From positions 1-64,000 of the forward strand of contig CAIMKZ010000093.1 of the NCBI GenBank assembly GCA_903842065.1: 64,000 nucleotides of DNA. The letters run 5' to 3'. The translations under genes were made by a program, and so were the position numbers. Position 1 is the stretch's first letter; the number at the start of each line of letters is the position of its first letter. Below, in pieces: positions 1-10,338 of the stretch. Below the pieces are notes generated by a model. That model ran no database searches. It worked only from the letters and a program-made list of their open reading frames with translations, and had not been told where the DNA came from. The DNA is from an uncultured Acidobacteriaceae bacterium. Lineage in GTDB: Bacteria; Acidobacteriota; Terriglobia; Terriglobales; Acidobacteriaceae.

Positions 1-88
1 ACGCCGACTTCGGCGTCCGCGCTACGTGCAGACCGGTTTGCGGGACGGCGGCATGACAGGGCGGAGTTCCGGACGCTAACCTTGAGGC

Positions 89-730
89 ATGTCCTGGACC
101 TTCCCGAAGATTTATCCCATTCTTGACTCTTCGCTGATCCCCGTCGAGGGCCGCGCGGAGTTTCTGCACCGCATCGGCAGCGAACTGGCCGCATCCGGCA
201 TCACGCTGCTTGAATACCGCAACAAAACCGGATCGCAGGAGGAACTGATCGCTGACGCGGTGGTTCTGCGCGCGGCCATGCCGGGGCCACAGGTTCGGCT
301 TGTTATCGACGACCGCGCCGATCTGGTTGAAAGACTCAGCTTCGATGGCGCGCACGTCGATGACGGCGATCTGGCGCCCGCCGAGGCGCGCAGGCTGCTC
401 GGCCCCGATCGCATTGTTGGCACGTACGGCGGCACCGAAGCGCTGCTGCCCGGCATCCTCGATCAGCCGGCCGACTACTTCTCCATCGGACCCGTCGGCC
501 CCACGCGCATCAAGAAGACCACCAAGCCGCAGATCGGCGTCTCCGGTGTACGGAAGCTGCGCGAAGATGCCGGCCCCGGCCCGAGGCTCGTCGCGGTCGG
601 CGGCGTGAACCTCTCCATCGCGAAGGAACTGATGGCAGCGGGCGCATCCATGCTTGCTGTAGCCGGAGCCATCTTCCGCGCTTCAGACCCGGCGGCCGAG
701 TTTCGGCGCTGGCAGGATCTGCTCGGTTAG
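89..730 (+). CDS. thiE: Thiamine-phosphate synthase
   Basis: Cytosolic TIM-barrel enzyme that couples hydroxymethylpyrimidine diphosphate to thiazole phosphate to give thiamine phosphate. The 213 residues match the usual family length. LVIDDRADL corresponds to the family's I-N-D-R segment, FSIGPVGPTRIKK to the GPV.PT..K substrate loop, and VAVGGVNLS to the C-terminal phosphate-binding GG loop. The second residue of the NDR motif is Asp instead of the common Asn. No other thiamine gene and no TPP riboswitch lies in the window; the 88 bases before it hold no clear gene. The ATG is used; GAGG lies very close in front of it, so the ribosome site is weak. Confidence 0.9.
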   Translation: MSWTFPKIYPILDSSLIPVEGRAEFLHRIGSELAASGITLLEYRNKTGSQEELIADAVVLRAAMPGPQVRLVIDDRADLVERLSFDGAHVDDGDLAPAEARRLLGPDRIVGTYGGTEALLPGILDQPADYFSIGPVGPTRIKKTTKPQIGVSGVRKLREDAGPGPRLVAVGGVNLSIAKELMAAGASMLAVAGAIFRASDPAAEFRRWQDLLG

Positions 731-736
731 CAGAGT

Positions 737-774
737 CAGCAAAAAGGGCGAGTCCGCTCCCGCGGCCTCGCCCT
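737..774 (-). terminator. Intrinsic terminator behind the DinB-like gene
   Basis: Inverted arms AGGGCGAG and CTCGCCCT (745-774) are followed, reading on the minus strand, by a run of five T. It ends transcription of the convergent DinB-like gene and may also act for thiE. Confidence 0.7.
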
Positions 775-794
775 CAGTCCCTCAGTCCCTGTTC

Positions 795-1298
795 CTACAT
801 CTCATCCGCCGAAGGCCCATACATGCCGGGGATCTTCGCGCCGGTCAGCCGCAGATATAAGCTGAGCTGGCCGCGATGGTGGATCAGGTGGCTGATGACC
901 GACTCGCGGAAGACCTGGTGGCGGGGCTGGTCGATCCACGTCTTGCCGGCGAAGACGAACTGCCATTTCTGGTCCCACTTCTCGGGCGTAAGGCTGGCAA
1001 GCGCCGCGCGGACTTTGGGCAGTTCGGAGTCGAACTTCGCCAGCAGCTCCGCCTTGCTGGCCGGATTGAAGACATCCCACTTGTGATCGGCGGCAAACTC
1101 GAGCTTATCGGCGGTGAGGGTACCGAGCGCCCACATGCCGGTCATGTCGGTCAGGTGTCCTGCCATGCGGCCCAGGCTCATCGATTTCTCGTGGGGTTTG
1201 AAGTTCAGATCTGCGTCGGCCGGGATGGCCTCAAGCATCTTGCGCGTGCGTGCGACCTCGCGGTCGTATTCGGTCACGATCTCTTTTTGGTAGTCCAT
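795..1298 (-). CDS. DinB family protein (putative thiol S-transferase fold)
   Basis: A 167-residue four-helix-bundle protein of the DinB/YfiT type, a superfamily of metal-dependent thiol transferases and proteins of unknown substrate. Visible hallmarks are the spaced histidines: GRMAGHLTDM near residue 45 and the C-terminal SVISHLIHHRGQLSLYLR, the H..HH.GQ metal motif. The ATG at 1298 is chosen because AGGAGG lies 9 bases upstream; the frame is open 30 bases further. It is monocistronic. The region just after its stop contains CAGTCCCTCAGTCCCTG, a copy of a repeat also found inside leuS. The substrate cannot be told from sequence. Confidence 0.85.
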   Translation of the reverse strand: MDYQKEIVTEYDREVARTRKMLEAIPADADLNFKPHEKSMSLGRMAGHLTDMTGMWALGTLTADKLEFAADHKWDVFNPASKAELLAKFDSELPKVRAALASLTPEKWDQKWQFVFAGKTWIDQPRHQVFRESVISHLIHHRGQLSLYLRLTGAKIPGMYGPSADEM

Positions 1299-1387
1299 TG
1301 GGGAAACCTCCTCTTCTTTCGTGGTCAAGCATAAACCAGCAAACGCCGCCAGGATGAAGGCCGCAAGAAATTACGCCGAAATCGAGT

Positions 1388-2275
1388 CTACTTCAGGCGA
1401 GCCGACACGAACGCCGCGGTAAATGCCTCCTGCCAACCCGTAGCTCCCCCGGCCGGCGCCGGCGTGTTCTGCGGTGGAACGTCGCAGGGCGGCGTCAGAT
1501 CGGGAGCCGGGACAGTATCTACCTGAAGGTAGTTCCCATGGTTGAAGTGCCAGCAGTCCGGGATCATGTAGGGCGGCTGGAAGTTAGTGAGCTGCTTCTT
1601 TTTCGCCGGTCCATGATGTCCGATTGCCGCGTGCCACCAGGGATGACCCTCGTCGATGATTCCGGCAATGAAATTGCCGAGCGGGTAGAGGTGGGAGAGC
1701 ACCGTGTCCTTCTTCGATGCCAGCACCGAGATCGTATCGACGTTCGCGGCCGCATCGGCGAAGCCCGCGGTCAGACAGTTGTCGTCGATCGCCCCGGCCA
1801 TCAGCGTTAGCCGCCGCACCCGGGTCGACATGTGCTGGATGGTTGCAAGCACTACCCGCGCTCCCAGACTATGCGAGGCAAACGAGATGGTGGCGGCATC
1901 CTGAAAGTTCTGGTCCACATACGGTCCGATCAACTCACCGGCATGATCGGCGATCTTCGGCTCGTCGGCGTAATCGAGCCCATGCGCCCAGATGGAATCG
2001 CCCGGCCACAGGATTCCCACAAAGGCAAACGGCTCCCCGGCAGGAAAGTTGCCAGCCACAAGGCTTCCCCAGTTGGATAGCGTCTGGATGCCTTCCGCGC
2101 GGCATACATTGTAGCCATGCGAGGCGATGAGCAGGTTCCGGCCGGCGATCCGGCTCTTGAACTCATCGAGACTCAGGCTCATGTAGTCGCCGGCGTCCGT
2201 GGTCTGGTTCAGGTTCACCTGCCCGGCCAGCCCGCCGCCCACCGGCTGATAGCGAACGTCCAGGAACATGGTCAT
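1388..2275 (-). CDS. Alpha/beta hydrolase (DUF900-like)
   Basis: 295-residue predicted serine hydrolase. LLIASHGYN (oxyanion region), VGILWPGDS and the nucleophile elbow SFASHSLGARV (G/S-H-S-L-G with Ser as nucleophile) match the DUF900/lipase-like alpha/beta hydrolases; later Asp and His candidates lie in GAIDDNC and IGHHG. There is no signal peptide, so it is probably cytosolic or associated with its membrane neighbour. Its ATG overlaps the TGA of the preceding gene (ATGA), so the two are translationally coupled. The Pro-rich C-terminus (DLTPPCDVPPQNTPAPAGG) is a linker. Substrate unknown. Confidence 0.75.
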   Translation of the reverse strand: MTMFLDVRYQPVGGGLAGQVNLNQTTDAGDYMSLSLDEFKSRIAGRNLLIASHGYNVCRAEGIQTLSNWGSLVAGNFPAGEPFAFVGILWPGDSIWAHGLDYADEPKIADHAGELIGPYVDQNFQDAATISFASHSLGARVVLATIQHMSTRVRRLTLMAGAIDDNCLTAGFADAAANVDTISVLASKKDTVLSHLYPLGNFIAGIIDEGHPWWHAAIGHHGPAKKKQLTNFQPPYMIPDCWHFNHGNYLQVDTVPAPDLTPPCDVPPQNTPAPAGGATGWQEAFTAAFVSARLK

Positions 2276-3009
2276 GACTTCTTCACCACCTGCATCGCGT
2301 TAACAGCCGCGCCCAGCGCATTGGTCAGGTCCTTGACGATGGGAGCCAGAGGCGTAGCAAGCAGGCCGACGATCAGGCAGGCAGCCATCTCGCGCGACCA
2401 CCAGAATCCGGATACCACCGCATCCGGATGAGCCGCCACTTCGTTGGCATGCAGGATGCAGCCGGCGGCAAGGGCAAGCACCACGGCAACCGCCGCGGCC
2501 AGGCCGCGCATCCAGTTGCGGTATTGCTGATCGGCGCGCTGGTAGCACTCGTCGAGCATGGCCGTCATAATCAGGTCGAACCTGGAGTTGGCGTCGCTCT
2601 GCGCCTGGGTCAGAGCGGTTCCCGTGGCCATACTCGCAGCCACTGCCGTCAGCAGTCCGGCATCCACGTTGGTGGCCTCGGCCAGGGCCGCGGCGTTGCC
2701 TTCGCTCATGTGCAGCTTGATCAGCGATTTCGCGATCGCCTTCTGGCTGGCCAGGTCGGTACCGTTTACCCAGTTGGCATCGAGCGACCGCAGAATGCCT
2801 TTTTGCGGCAGCGCATTGGCCGGGTTTATCGCGCCGGCTTCCGGAGGAGTCAACCTGCAAACCATCTTTCGGACTCCGCTGAAGCCGATGCGATTGATCC
2901 ACGGAAACGCAGGCTTGAGCGCCTGCACCAGGCCGAACGCCGCAGTGCCAAGCGCCCCGATGGCGCTGATCACCTGGGTCGTATTAAGACTCTGTAGATC
3001 GACGAACAT
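2272..3009 (-). CDS. Hypothetical membrane protein coupled to the hydrolase
   Basis: 245 residues, no family recognised. It has a hydrophobic N-terminal segment (about residues 9-27), a long soluble central part rich in Ala (AALAEATNVDAGLLTAVAASM), and two strongly hydrophobic segments near residues 155-175 and 195-215, so it is probably anchored with the middle on one side of the membrane. Start ATG 3009 is supported by GGAGGA seven bases upstream, although the frame extends to 3048. It is the first gene of a two-gene unit with the DUF900-like hydrolase. Confidence 0.6.
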   Translation of the reverse strand: MFVDLQSLNTTQVISAIGALGTAAFGLVQALKPAFPWINRIGFSGVRKMVCRLTPPEAGAINPANALPQKGILRSLDANWVNGTDLASQKAIAKSLIKLHMSEGNAAALAEATNVDAGLLTAVAASMATGTALTQAQSDANSRFDLIMTAMLDECYQRADQQYRNWMRGLAAAVAVVLALAAGCILHANEVAAHPDAVVSGFWWSREMAACLIVGLLATPLAPIVKDLTNALGAAVNAMQVVKKS

Positions 3010-3152
3010 ATTCTGATCCTCCCCAAATGAGTTGTCTGAACGATACACCGCGGAAAATGGTGCGTAAAGAAGATTTCGGTCCAGAGTATCCTTGCTGAAA
3101 CCCTATCGAGGTAACCAGCCTCCCGGTCCGATACAATTTCTGCGGGCGTTAA

Positions 3153-4388
<1,236 letters not shown>

Positions 4389-4393
4389 CCAAC

Positions 4394-4432
4394 CGCCGCG
4401 GCAGGCCTTCGATCGGCTCCCGCGGCGCTTTT
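4394..4432 (+). terminator. Terminator-like hairpin between the two esterases
   Basis: Arms CGCCGCGG (4394-4401) and CCGCGGCG (4420-4427) followed by CTTTTC. It suggests the two paralogs are not a simple polycistron. Confidence 0.5.
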
Positions 4433-4466
4433 CGTTCACTTGGGAATCCTGACCGAAGGAGTTTGA

Positions 4467-5666
<1,200 letters not shown>

Positions 5667-5725
5667 AGCTACTCTGCATCTCGCGGAGGAGAACTTCCGC
5701 GGAAGGGAAGCAGACTTGAAACAAT

Positions 5726-5757
5726 AGCGGCCGCAGCTTAACGCTGCGGCCGCTTTG
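5726..5757 (+). terminator. Terminator-like hairpin after esterase 2
   Basis: Perfect 12-bp arms AGCGGCCGCAGC and GCTGCGGCCGCT around a five-base loop, followed by a short TT. It lies between convergent genes and may serve both. Confidence 0.6.
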
Positions 5758-5772
5758 CATTGTGGCAGGGCT

Positions 5773-6651
5773 TTACTGCGTCTGCCCGCGCACGTAAAGG
5801 GCAGCTCCGCCGCTATGCAGCCCCTGCGAGAGCCGCATGGCTTCTTGCGCGGTTGCTGGAATCACTGACATGGGCGAGGCCAGCTGGAAGTCGATCTCAG
5901 ACTCGGTGGGAAGATCAAGCGGCGTCCCGGGAGACAGGGCGGAGACCGCTGCGCCGGCCCCTGCTCCGGCTGCTGCGCCAACTCCTACCCGGGCCAGCGT
6001 GCCGAGGCCCGATTTTCCAGAAGCAGCGCCCAGGATCAATCCGGCAAGCGCTCCCACCGCCGCGCCGGTTGCCACTTTTTTCTCGGTTGACTTGGTCTTG
6101 CTGATGCCGGTGACCTTGAACTGGCTGGTGTAAACCACGTAACTGCGCCCGCCTAGGTCCAACCCGGTCAGTTGCATCACCAGCTCAGGGGCTCCGTTGA
6201 GGCCACCGGCCGTCCGCGAGCGCACCGCGACTCCGCGCAGCGTCGCGCCCCGGGGGACGATGATCGTTCCGTCGACCACCACATCCTCACTGAGCATGAA
6301 GGCCAGTTGCGCGCCGTCGCGGGTGTCTTTGGTGCTGATCGGCTGGCTGGTTCTGACGCGGAACAGGGTGTTCTCTGTAATCGTGACCTGCGCGTTGGGG
6401 TCGGGGTTGGACCAGTAGCGGAGTTGTGTTCCGCCGGTCGAGGGTGGTGTCGGCTGGGGCAAGCTCGTGCCCGGCGACGAGGGTGCGGGTGGCGTCTGCG
6501 GCAGGCTGGGGGGCGCCGACGGCAGGTTCAGCGCGGGCGGCGTGCTGGGCAGCGAGAGACCGCTGGAAGGTGCGTTTTGCGCTGCGGCGGCAACGCCCGC
6601 GGCCAGCCCGATCAGTGCGAAAAAGCGGCAGAAAGGCATAGGAAACATCAT
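5773..6651 (-). CDS. Secreted Pro-rich protein with glycine-zipper segment
   Basis: 292 residues, function unknown. A signal peptide (cleavage near AAAAQ) is followed by a Pro/Ser-rich linker (about 30-75), a beta-rich domain (VTITENTLFRVRTSQPIST, VVVDGTIIVPRGATLRG) and a glycine-zipper-like stretch (VATGAAVGALAGLILGAASG and AGAGAGAAV) resembling membrane-inserting Gly-zipper lipoproteins. The domain with its IIVPRGATLRG segment resembles families in which a removable or wide-spectrum pore component faces the periplasm, but I do not name a family. ATG 6651 (or 6648) is chosen because AGGAGG lies ten bases upstream and the signal peptide begins there; the frame is open to 6852. Confidence 0.6.
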   Translation of the reverse strand: MMFPMPFCRFFALIGLAAGVAAAAQNAPSSGLSLPSTPPALNLPSAPPSLPQTPPAPSSPGTSLPQPTPPSTGGTQLRYWSNPDPNAQVTITENTLFRVRTSQPISTKDTRDGAQLAFMLSEDVVVDGTIIVPRGATLRGVAVRSRTAGGLNGAPELVMQLTGLDLGGRSYVVYTSQFKVTGISKTKSTEKKVATGAAVGALAGLILGAASGKSGLGTLARVGVGAAAGAGAGAAVSALSPGTPLDLPTESEIDFQLASPMSVIPATAQEAMRLSQGLHSGGAALYVRGQTQ

Positions 6652-6998
6652 GGCTCCATTCCCTCCTGAGGCCACTTTAGCACCGTTCCGGGCCAACTGT
6701 GATGGCTCGTTTACCGTTTTCCCGGAAGACATATATATAATCAACTCGATACGTTTACTTGGCCGAATATGGATGCGAAGACTAGTGCTTCGCGCTGCGG
6801 CCATAGAGACGATTTCGCGCCCGGCGGATGAGATACAGGGCACACGCGGCAACGCTAAAGCGGCTATCTCGGCCGGTTCACTTCAGCTTGCAGTCGCCGG
6901 GACGATCGATTTGATTGAGTGCAACCGAGGATACTGGCAGTGACGGCCGCGCCCATCCGTTCTGCCGGACCTCTCCAAAAGTAAAAGAGATAACCCAC
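6652..6998. other. Intergenic region between divergent genes
   Basis: 347 bases between the divergent glycine-zipper gene and the ROK kinase. An A/T-rich core, ACATATATATAATC (about 6729-6742), could provide -10 elements for either side, but no -35 with good spacing is visible. No gene or RNA is recognised. Confidence 0.4.
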
Positions 6999-8000
6999 AT
7001 GCGTCATGTAATCGGAATCGATCTTGGTGGTACAGCAGTTAACTACACCGTCGTCGACGAGAAGCAGAACATCCTTATCCAGGGTCTCTGCGAGCATCCG
7101 GCCCGCTCGGTCGAAGGACCCGACATCTGCCTCCAGCAGATCGTAGATGGCATCGGCCCGGCGCTTGCCAAGGCCGGCATCACCATGGACGATGTTGCCG
7201 CCGTCGGCCTCGATACGCCCGGACCGGCCAGCGCCAAGGGCGTGCTCAGCGCCAAGGGCTCAACCAACTTTGTGCACCCCGACTGGGCCAGCTTCGACAT
7301 CCGCGGCGGCGTTGAGAAGCGCCTCGGCAAGCCCACCGTCTACCTGAACGATGCCAACGCGGCGGCTCTGTGGGGCCACTTCGCCCTCTTCGGCACGGGC
7401 AGCAAGAAGACCTCCATCTCCGTCATCGTCGGCACCGGCTGCGGCGGCGGCGTGATCGTGGAAGACAAGGTTATCGAAGGCAAGAACGGCTTCGGCGGCG
7501 AACTCGGCCACGTGCTGATTCCTTACTCCGAGATCCCCGAGATCGAAGGCCTGCGCCCGCGCTGCAACTGCGGCCGCTACGGCGATCTCGAGTCGCTCTG
7601 CTCGCTCACCTCGATCCGCATGCACACCATGCCTTACCTGCTCAAGAAGAACCCCGATCACGAACTGGCCAAGCTGGACATCGCCAAGGCCGCTTATGCC
7701 GCGCGCGGTCTGGCGGTCAAGGGCGATGCCCTCTGCCGCACGGTCTTCAAGATTCAGGCCCATGCACTAGGTCTGTTCTTCGACGAGATGATCAACACCT
7801 TCGATCCCGACGCGCTGATCATCGGCGGCGGCGTGCTTGAAGCCAGCGAAGAGTTCAAGCAGTGGTTCATCGGCCAGATTCGCGCCGGCATGCCGGGCCA
7901 GCGCGCCGAACAGGTCGAGATTCCGATCCATGTGATTCCCAACGGCGACTGCGCCGGCGCACTGGGCGCCGCCATCGGCGCACTCGATCTGCTCAAGTAG
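6999..8000 (+). CDS. ROK family sugar kinase
   Basis: 333 residues; phosphorylates a hexose (glucose, N-acetylmannosamine or similar) with ATP in the cytosol. IGIDLGGTAVNYTVVDE at the N-terminus is the phosphate-1 loop, GLDTPGPAS and VYLNDANAAALWGHF cover the sugar-binding and catalytic Asp region, and VGTGCGGGVIVE is phosphate-2. The zinc site is unusual: ELGHVLIP is followed by CNCGRYGDLES where the family has C.CG..GC.E, so the third Cys is Asp, with another Cys at SLCS. ATG 6999 gives a normal N-terminus; the frame is open from 6915 but lacks homology there. No regulator HTH is fused. It is followed by a strong terminator. Confidence 0.85.
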   Translation: MRHVIGIDLGGTAVNYTVVDEKQNILIQGLCEHPARSVEGPDICLQQIVDGIGPALAKAGITMDDVAAVGLDTPGPASAKGVLSAKGSTNFVHPDWASFDIRGGVEKRLGKPTVYLNDANAAALWGHFALFGTGSKKTSISVIVGTGCGGGVIVEDKVIEGKNGFGGELGHVLIPYSEIPEIEGLRPRCNCGRYGDLESLCSLTSIRMHTMPYLLKKNPDHELAKLDIAKAAYAARGLAVKGDALCRTVFKIQAHALGLFFDEMINTFDPDALIIGGGVLEASEEFKQWFIGQIRAGMPGQRAEQVEIPIHVIPNGDCAGALGAAIGALDLLK

Positions 8001-8015
8001 CTAACCGCTGGTTAC

Positions 8016-8051
8016 AAATGAAAGGCCCCGCCAAAGCGGGGCCTTTCATTT
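8016..8051 (+). terminator. Terminator of the ROK kinase (bidirectional)
   Basis: Perfect 16-bp inverted repeat, AAATGAAAGGCCCCGC and its complement, with a CAAA loop. The A-rich start and T-rich end allow action in both directions between the convergent kinase and rhodanese genes. Confidence 0.85.
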
Positions 8052-8080
8052 GTTGCATCAATAGATGGCAAGTAGTTCGC

Positions 8081-8407
8081 TTAGTACTTCGCCATCGTGG
8101 GATCGATCCGGTCTACCCAGGCCAGGATTCCTCCGGCCACATTTGCCACGCGCTCGTATCCAGCCTGCTTGAGGAATTCGGCGGCCTTCTGGCTGCGCCC
8201 GCCGGCCTTGCAGTGCACGATGACTTCGCGGTCGCGATCGATCTCGCCAAGCCGGTTGGGCACGTCGTTCAGCGGGATGAGTTTGGCGCCGATGTTGGCG
8301 ATCGCATATTCGAAAGACTCGCGCACATCGATGATCTGGAGGTTCTCTCCACTGTCGATGCGCTGTTTCAGCTCCTGCACGCTGATTTGAGGGATGCCGT
8401 TGATCAT
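8081..8407 (-). CDS. Rhodanese-like domain protein
   Basis: 108-residue single-domain rhodanese, a cytosolic sulfur carrier or thiosulfate:cyanide sulfurtransferase. LQIIDVRESFEYAIANIGA matches the DVRE..E...GHI.GA entry motif, and VIVHCKAGGRSQKAAEFL holds the catalytic Cys loop (C-K-A-G-G-R). ATG 8407 is chosen for the AAGGA upstream; the frame is open another 105 bases without domain homology. It has no operon partner, so the physiological role is open. Confidence 0.85.
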   Translation of the reverse strand: MINGIPQISVQELKQRIDSGENLQIIDVRESFEYAIANIGAKLIPLNDVPNRLGEIDRDREVIVHCKAGGRSQKAAEFLKQAGYERVANVAGGILAWVDRIDPTMAKY

Positions 8408-8628
8408 TTCATTCCTTTGCGTAATGGGGGATTTCATGCCGCAGAACCGATGATAATCGATCAGTGGCGGGATGGTGGGGTTCGAGCCGCAAGCATCGGC
8501 GCAGTTGGACACAAGGCGCGGCGGCCGTGCTCGTGCTCGGCGGTCTTCTCACTCTTCTCCCTCATCCTCCATGTCGCGTGTCAACGCGGGTTCGATGCGC
8601 CGGCGAAGGATGGCCGTGCTCATCCAGA

Positions 8629-9543
8629 TCAGGATGGCCGCGCCGATCGCGCCAGCACCACGATCGCCCAGTCGTCGCCGCTCAGCACTTCATAGCGCCG
8701 GTAGGTGCCGAGCGAGAACATCGACTGCCGCACCTCATTCATGCCGCCGATGGCAATGGCCGCCTGCACCGCCAGGCATCCGAGAGTGACCCAGGCCAGA
8801 TACCGTACCAGCCAGACCATAGCGATGGCGAAGCACAGCATGAGCCAGGGGATGAAGGACGAAGCTGCGAACATCTCGCTGACGGCGAACAGCGGAATGC
8901 AGCACACGACGACCAGCAGCGTCCGCAGCAGGTAGCCGCCCAGCGGCGAGCGCGCGCTTACCCGCGCCGCGGCGCCGCCAGCCGCCATGCGTTCGCCGAC
9001 GATTGCCACGGCCTGCTGGTAGTTCTCCGGCAGGCAGTAGACCCGCACCAGCGTGCGCCAGCCGTTGCTGAAGGCGATGGTGCGAGTGGCCGGTTCATAT
9101 CGCGCCGTGAAGGCTCCGCTCCACTTGATCTGCTGATCTTCCTGGCTTTGGGCCAGCAGGCCGCTGCCCGCGGTTCCGGCGCTGCCCAGCGCCACTCCGG
9201 CCCAGAAGGCGGTGCGGTTGCCGATGCGCGCTGTGCGGTCGATCGTCTGCATCCGCAGGCCTTTGTCAGTGATTGCAAAGCGCATGGCCATACGGTTGCG
9301 GAAGGGAAACGCCATGATTACCAGCGCCAGCAGGAACAGTCCGCAAGCGAGGCAGAAGAGCATGCCGGCGACAGGAAGGATGACATGCCACTCGCCCTGA
9401 ATGGCCAGCCCGAAGCCCACCAGCGCCGATACCAGCAGCCCCGCGCCGATCATCGCTTTGGCCATGGCCGCCACCATGAAACGGTTGGTCAGCAACGGTA
9501 CTTCGATGTCCCACTCGAGCAGCGGCGCTTGTTGTTCGGTCAC
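8629..9543 (-). CDS. YcxB-like membrane protein
   Basis: 304 residues. It has two TM helices near residues 25-75 (AKAMIGAGLLVSALVGFG and the following pair), a soluble YcxB-like domain (FAITDKGLRMQTIDRTARIG, WSGAFTARYEPATRTIAFSNG, VYCLPENYQQAVAIV) and a second pair or more of TM helices at the C-terminus (about 215-275). Function unknown; YcxB-like proteins are uncharacterised membrane proteins. The start is GTG 9543, four bases after GGAGGA; the frame extends to 9723 but that part has no signal. The coding strand faces the 800-base repeat region. Confidence 0.65.
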   Translation of the reverse strand: MTEQQAPLLEWDIEVPLLTNRFMVAAMAKAMIGAGLLVSALVGFGLAIQGEWHVILPVAGMLFCLACGLFLLALVIMAFPFRNRMAMRFAITDKGLRMQTIDRTARIGNRTAFWAGVALGSAGTAGSGLLAQSQEDQQIKWSGAFTARYEPATRTIAFSNGWRTLVRVYCLPENYQQAVAIVGERMAAGGAAARVSARSPLGGYLLRTLLVVVCCIPLFAVSEMFAASSFIPWLMLCFAIAMVWLVRYLAWVTLGCLAVQAAIAIGGMNEVRQSMFSLGTYRRYEVLSGDDWAIVVLARSARPS

Positions 9544-9711
9544 GCATCCTCCCCAGGAATCAACCTGACACCCATTTTCCAGCCCTTGCCTCGGCAGTGC
9601 AACGGCCCGGAGCGGTGGGAGGGTTGGGATAGTTAAGGTTGTCAGACAGCCGGATTCAGTTGATTGCGATGGTAAGATTATGAATCTAAGCAGTTTACTT
9701 GTTTCGACGTG

Positions 9712-9968
9712 TAAGTGTTGCATTCAAAAGAGTTATGCGGATATTTTCTGTAAGTGCCGAAAAACATTGGGCTTATTCCGGACAATGGCGAGCGGTGGGT
9801 GCGGGGTGCTGCTGAAGGGAAACTTGCAGTCACTTTATAGCTCGACGTGTGTGTAAGTGCAGAAAATAATAGGTTTACGTATTTGCGCTTGCAAGTGCAG
9901 AATATAAAAGGGTTACGGGATTTTGTTTTGTAAGTGCAGAAAATAGACGAGTTACGGATAGATGGTGT
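9712..9968 (+). repeat. Five degenerate 38-39 bp direct repeats
   Basis: Units start at 9712, 9751, 9853, 9891 and 9930. Each begins with GTAAGTGCAGAAAATA or a close variant (GTAAGTGTTGCATTC, GTAAGTGCCGAAAAA, GCAAGTGCAGAATAT) and has a second block, RGGTTACGGAT or similar, about 20 bases later. Units 1-2 and 3-5 are contiguous within their groups, with 63 unrelated bases between. There are no spacers, so this is not a CRISPR array. Confidence 0.8.
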
Positions 9969-10102
9969 TTGCGATCGGATTGTCGCCGAATGGCAGCTCA
10001 TAGGTACAGTGTGAGCCGGATCGGGCTAATTTTCGGCAACGAATGGGCGGGTTTTTCTGGGCGCTGAGAGTGCGGGCGGGCTGGCCGGGGGCAAGAGTTT
10101 TC

Positions 10103-10131
10103 TTGACACTGGGGATGCGGTTCGGGATACT
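10103..10131 (+). promoter_or_regulatory. Sigma70-type promoter for the ABC importer operon
   Basis: TTGACA (10103-10108), 17 bases, then GATACT (10126-10131). It is the best promoter match in the long upstream region and would give a leader of about 200 bases before the TTG start at 10339. Confidence 0.55.
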
Positions 10132-10338
10132 GAATCTATACCGTCAGACAGTACGAGTGTATTGCTAGACGATATAGTATCTGCCTCGGCGCCAGAGCTG
10201 CCAAACGCTGCATGGAAGTTACTGGTGACAGGGGCCGGACCGCCGCATTACTGTCTTGAAAGCGCCCTTCTATCACGGTCTTTTCCCTGAGGATCGTGCC
10301 GGTCAGGGTCTGCCGGAGAGCGCAGGGGGATTCACTCT

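Larger units (their letters stand above)
9544..10338. other. Gene-free stretch with repeats and a promoter
   Basis: About 795 bases with no convincing gene. It holds the 38-39 bp direct repeats (9712-9968), a sigma70-type promoter (10103-10131) and about 200 bases of leader before the ABC-transporter gene. The only long frame here (9678-10001, minus) is made by the repeats. Confidence 0.6.

Noticed and set aside
1-88. Possible 3' end of an upstream gene
   Set aside because: Three frames stop or stay open within 80 bases with no recognisable homology; too short to call.
8460-8510. tRNA-like GGTTCGA stretch upstream of the rhodanese gene
   Set aside because: No acceptor or anticodon stems can be formed around it.
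9712-9968. CRISPR-like repeat array
   Set aside because: Units are contiguous and degenerate with no unique spacers, and no cas gene is in the window.
9678-10001. Open frame on the minus strand over the repeats, with 13-residue repeats
   Set aside because: It is produced by the 39-base period of the DNA repeat, has no ribosome site and the frame shifts at the 38-base unit; treated as a repeat by-product.
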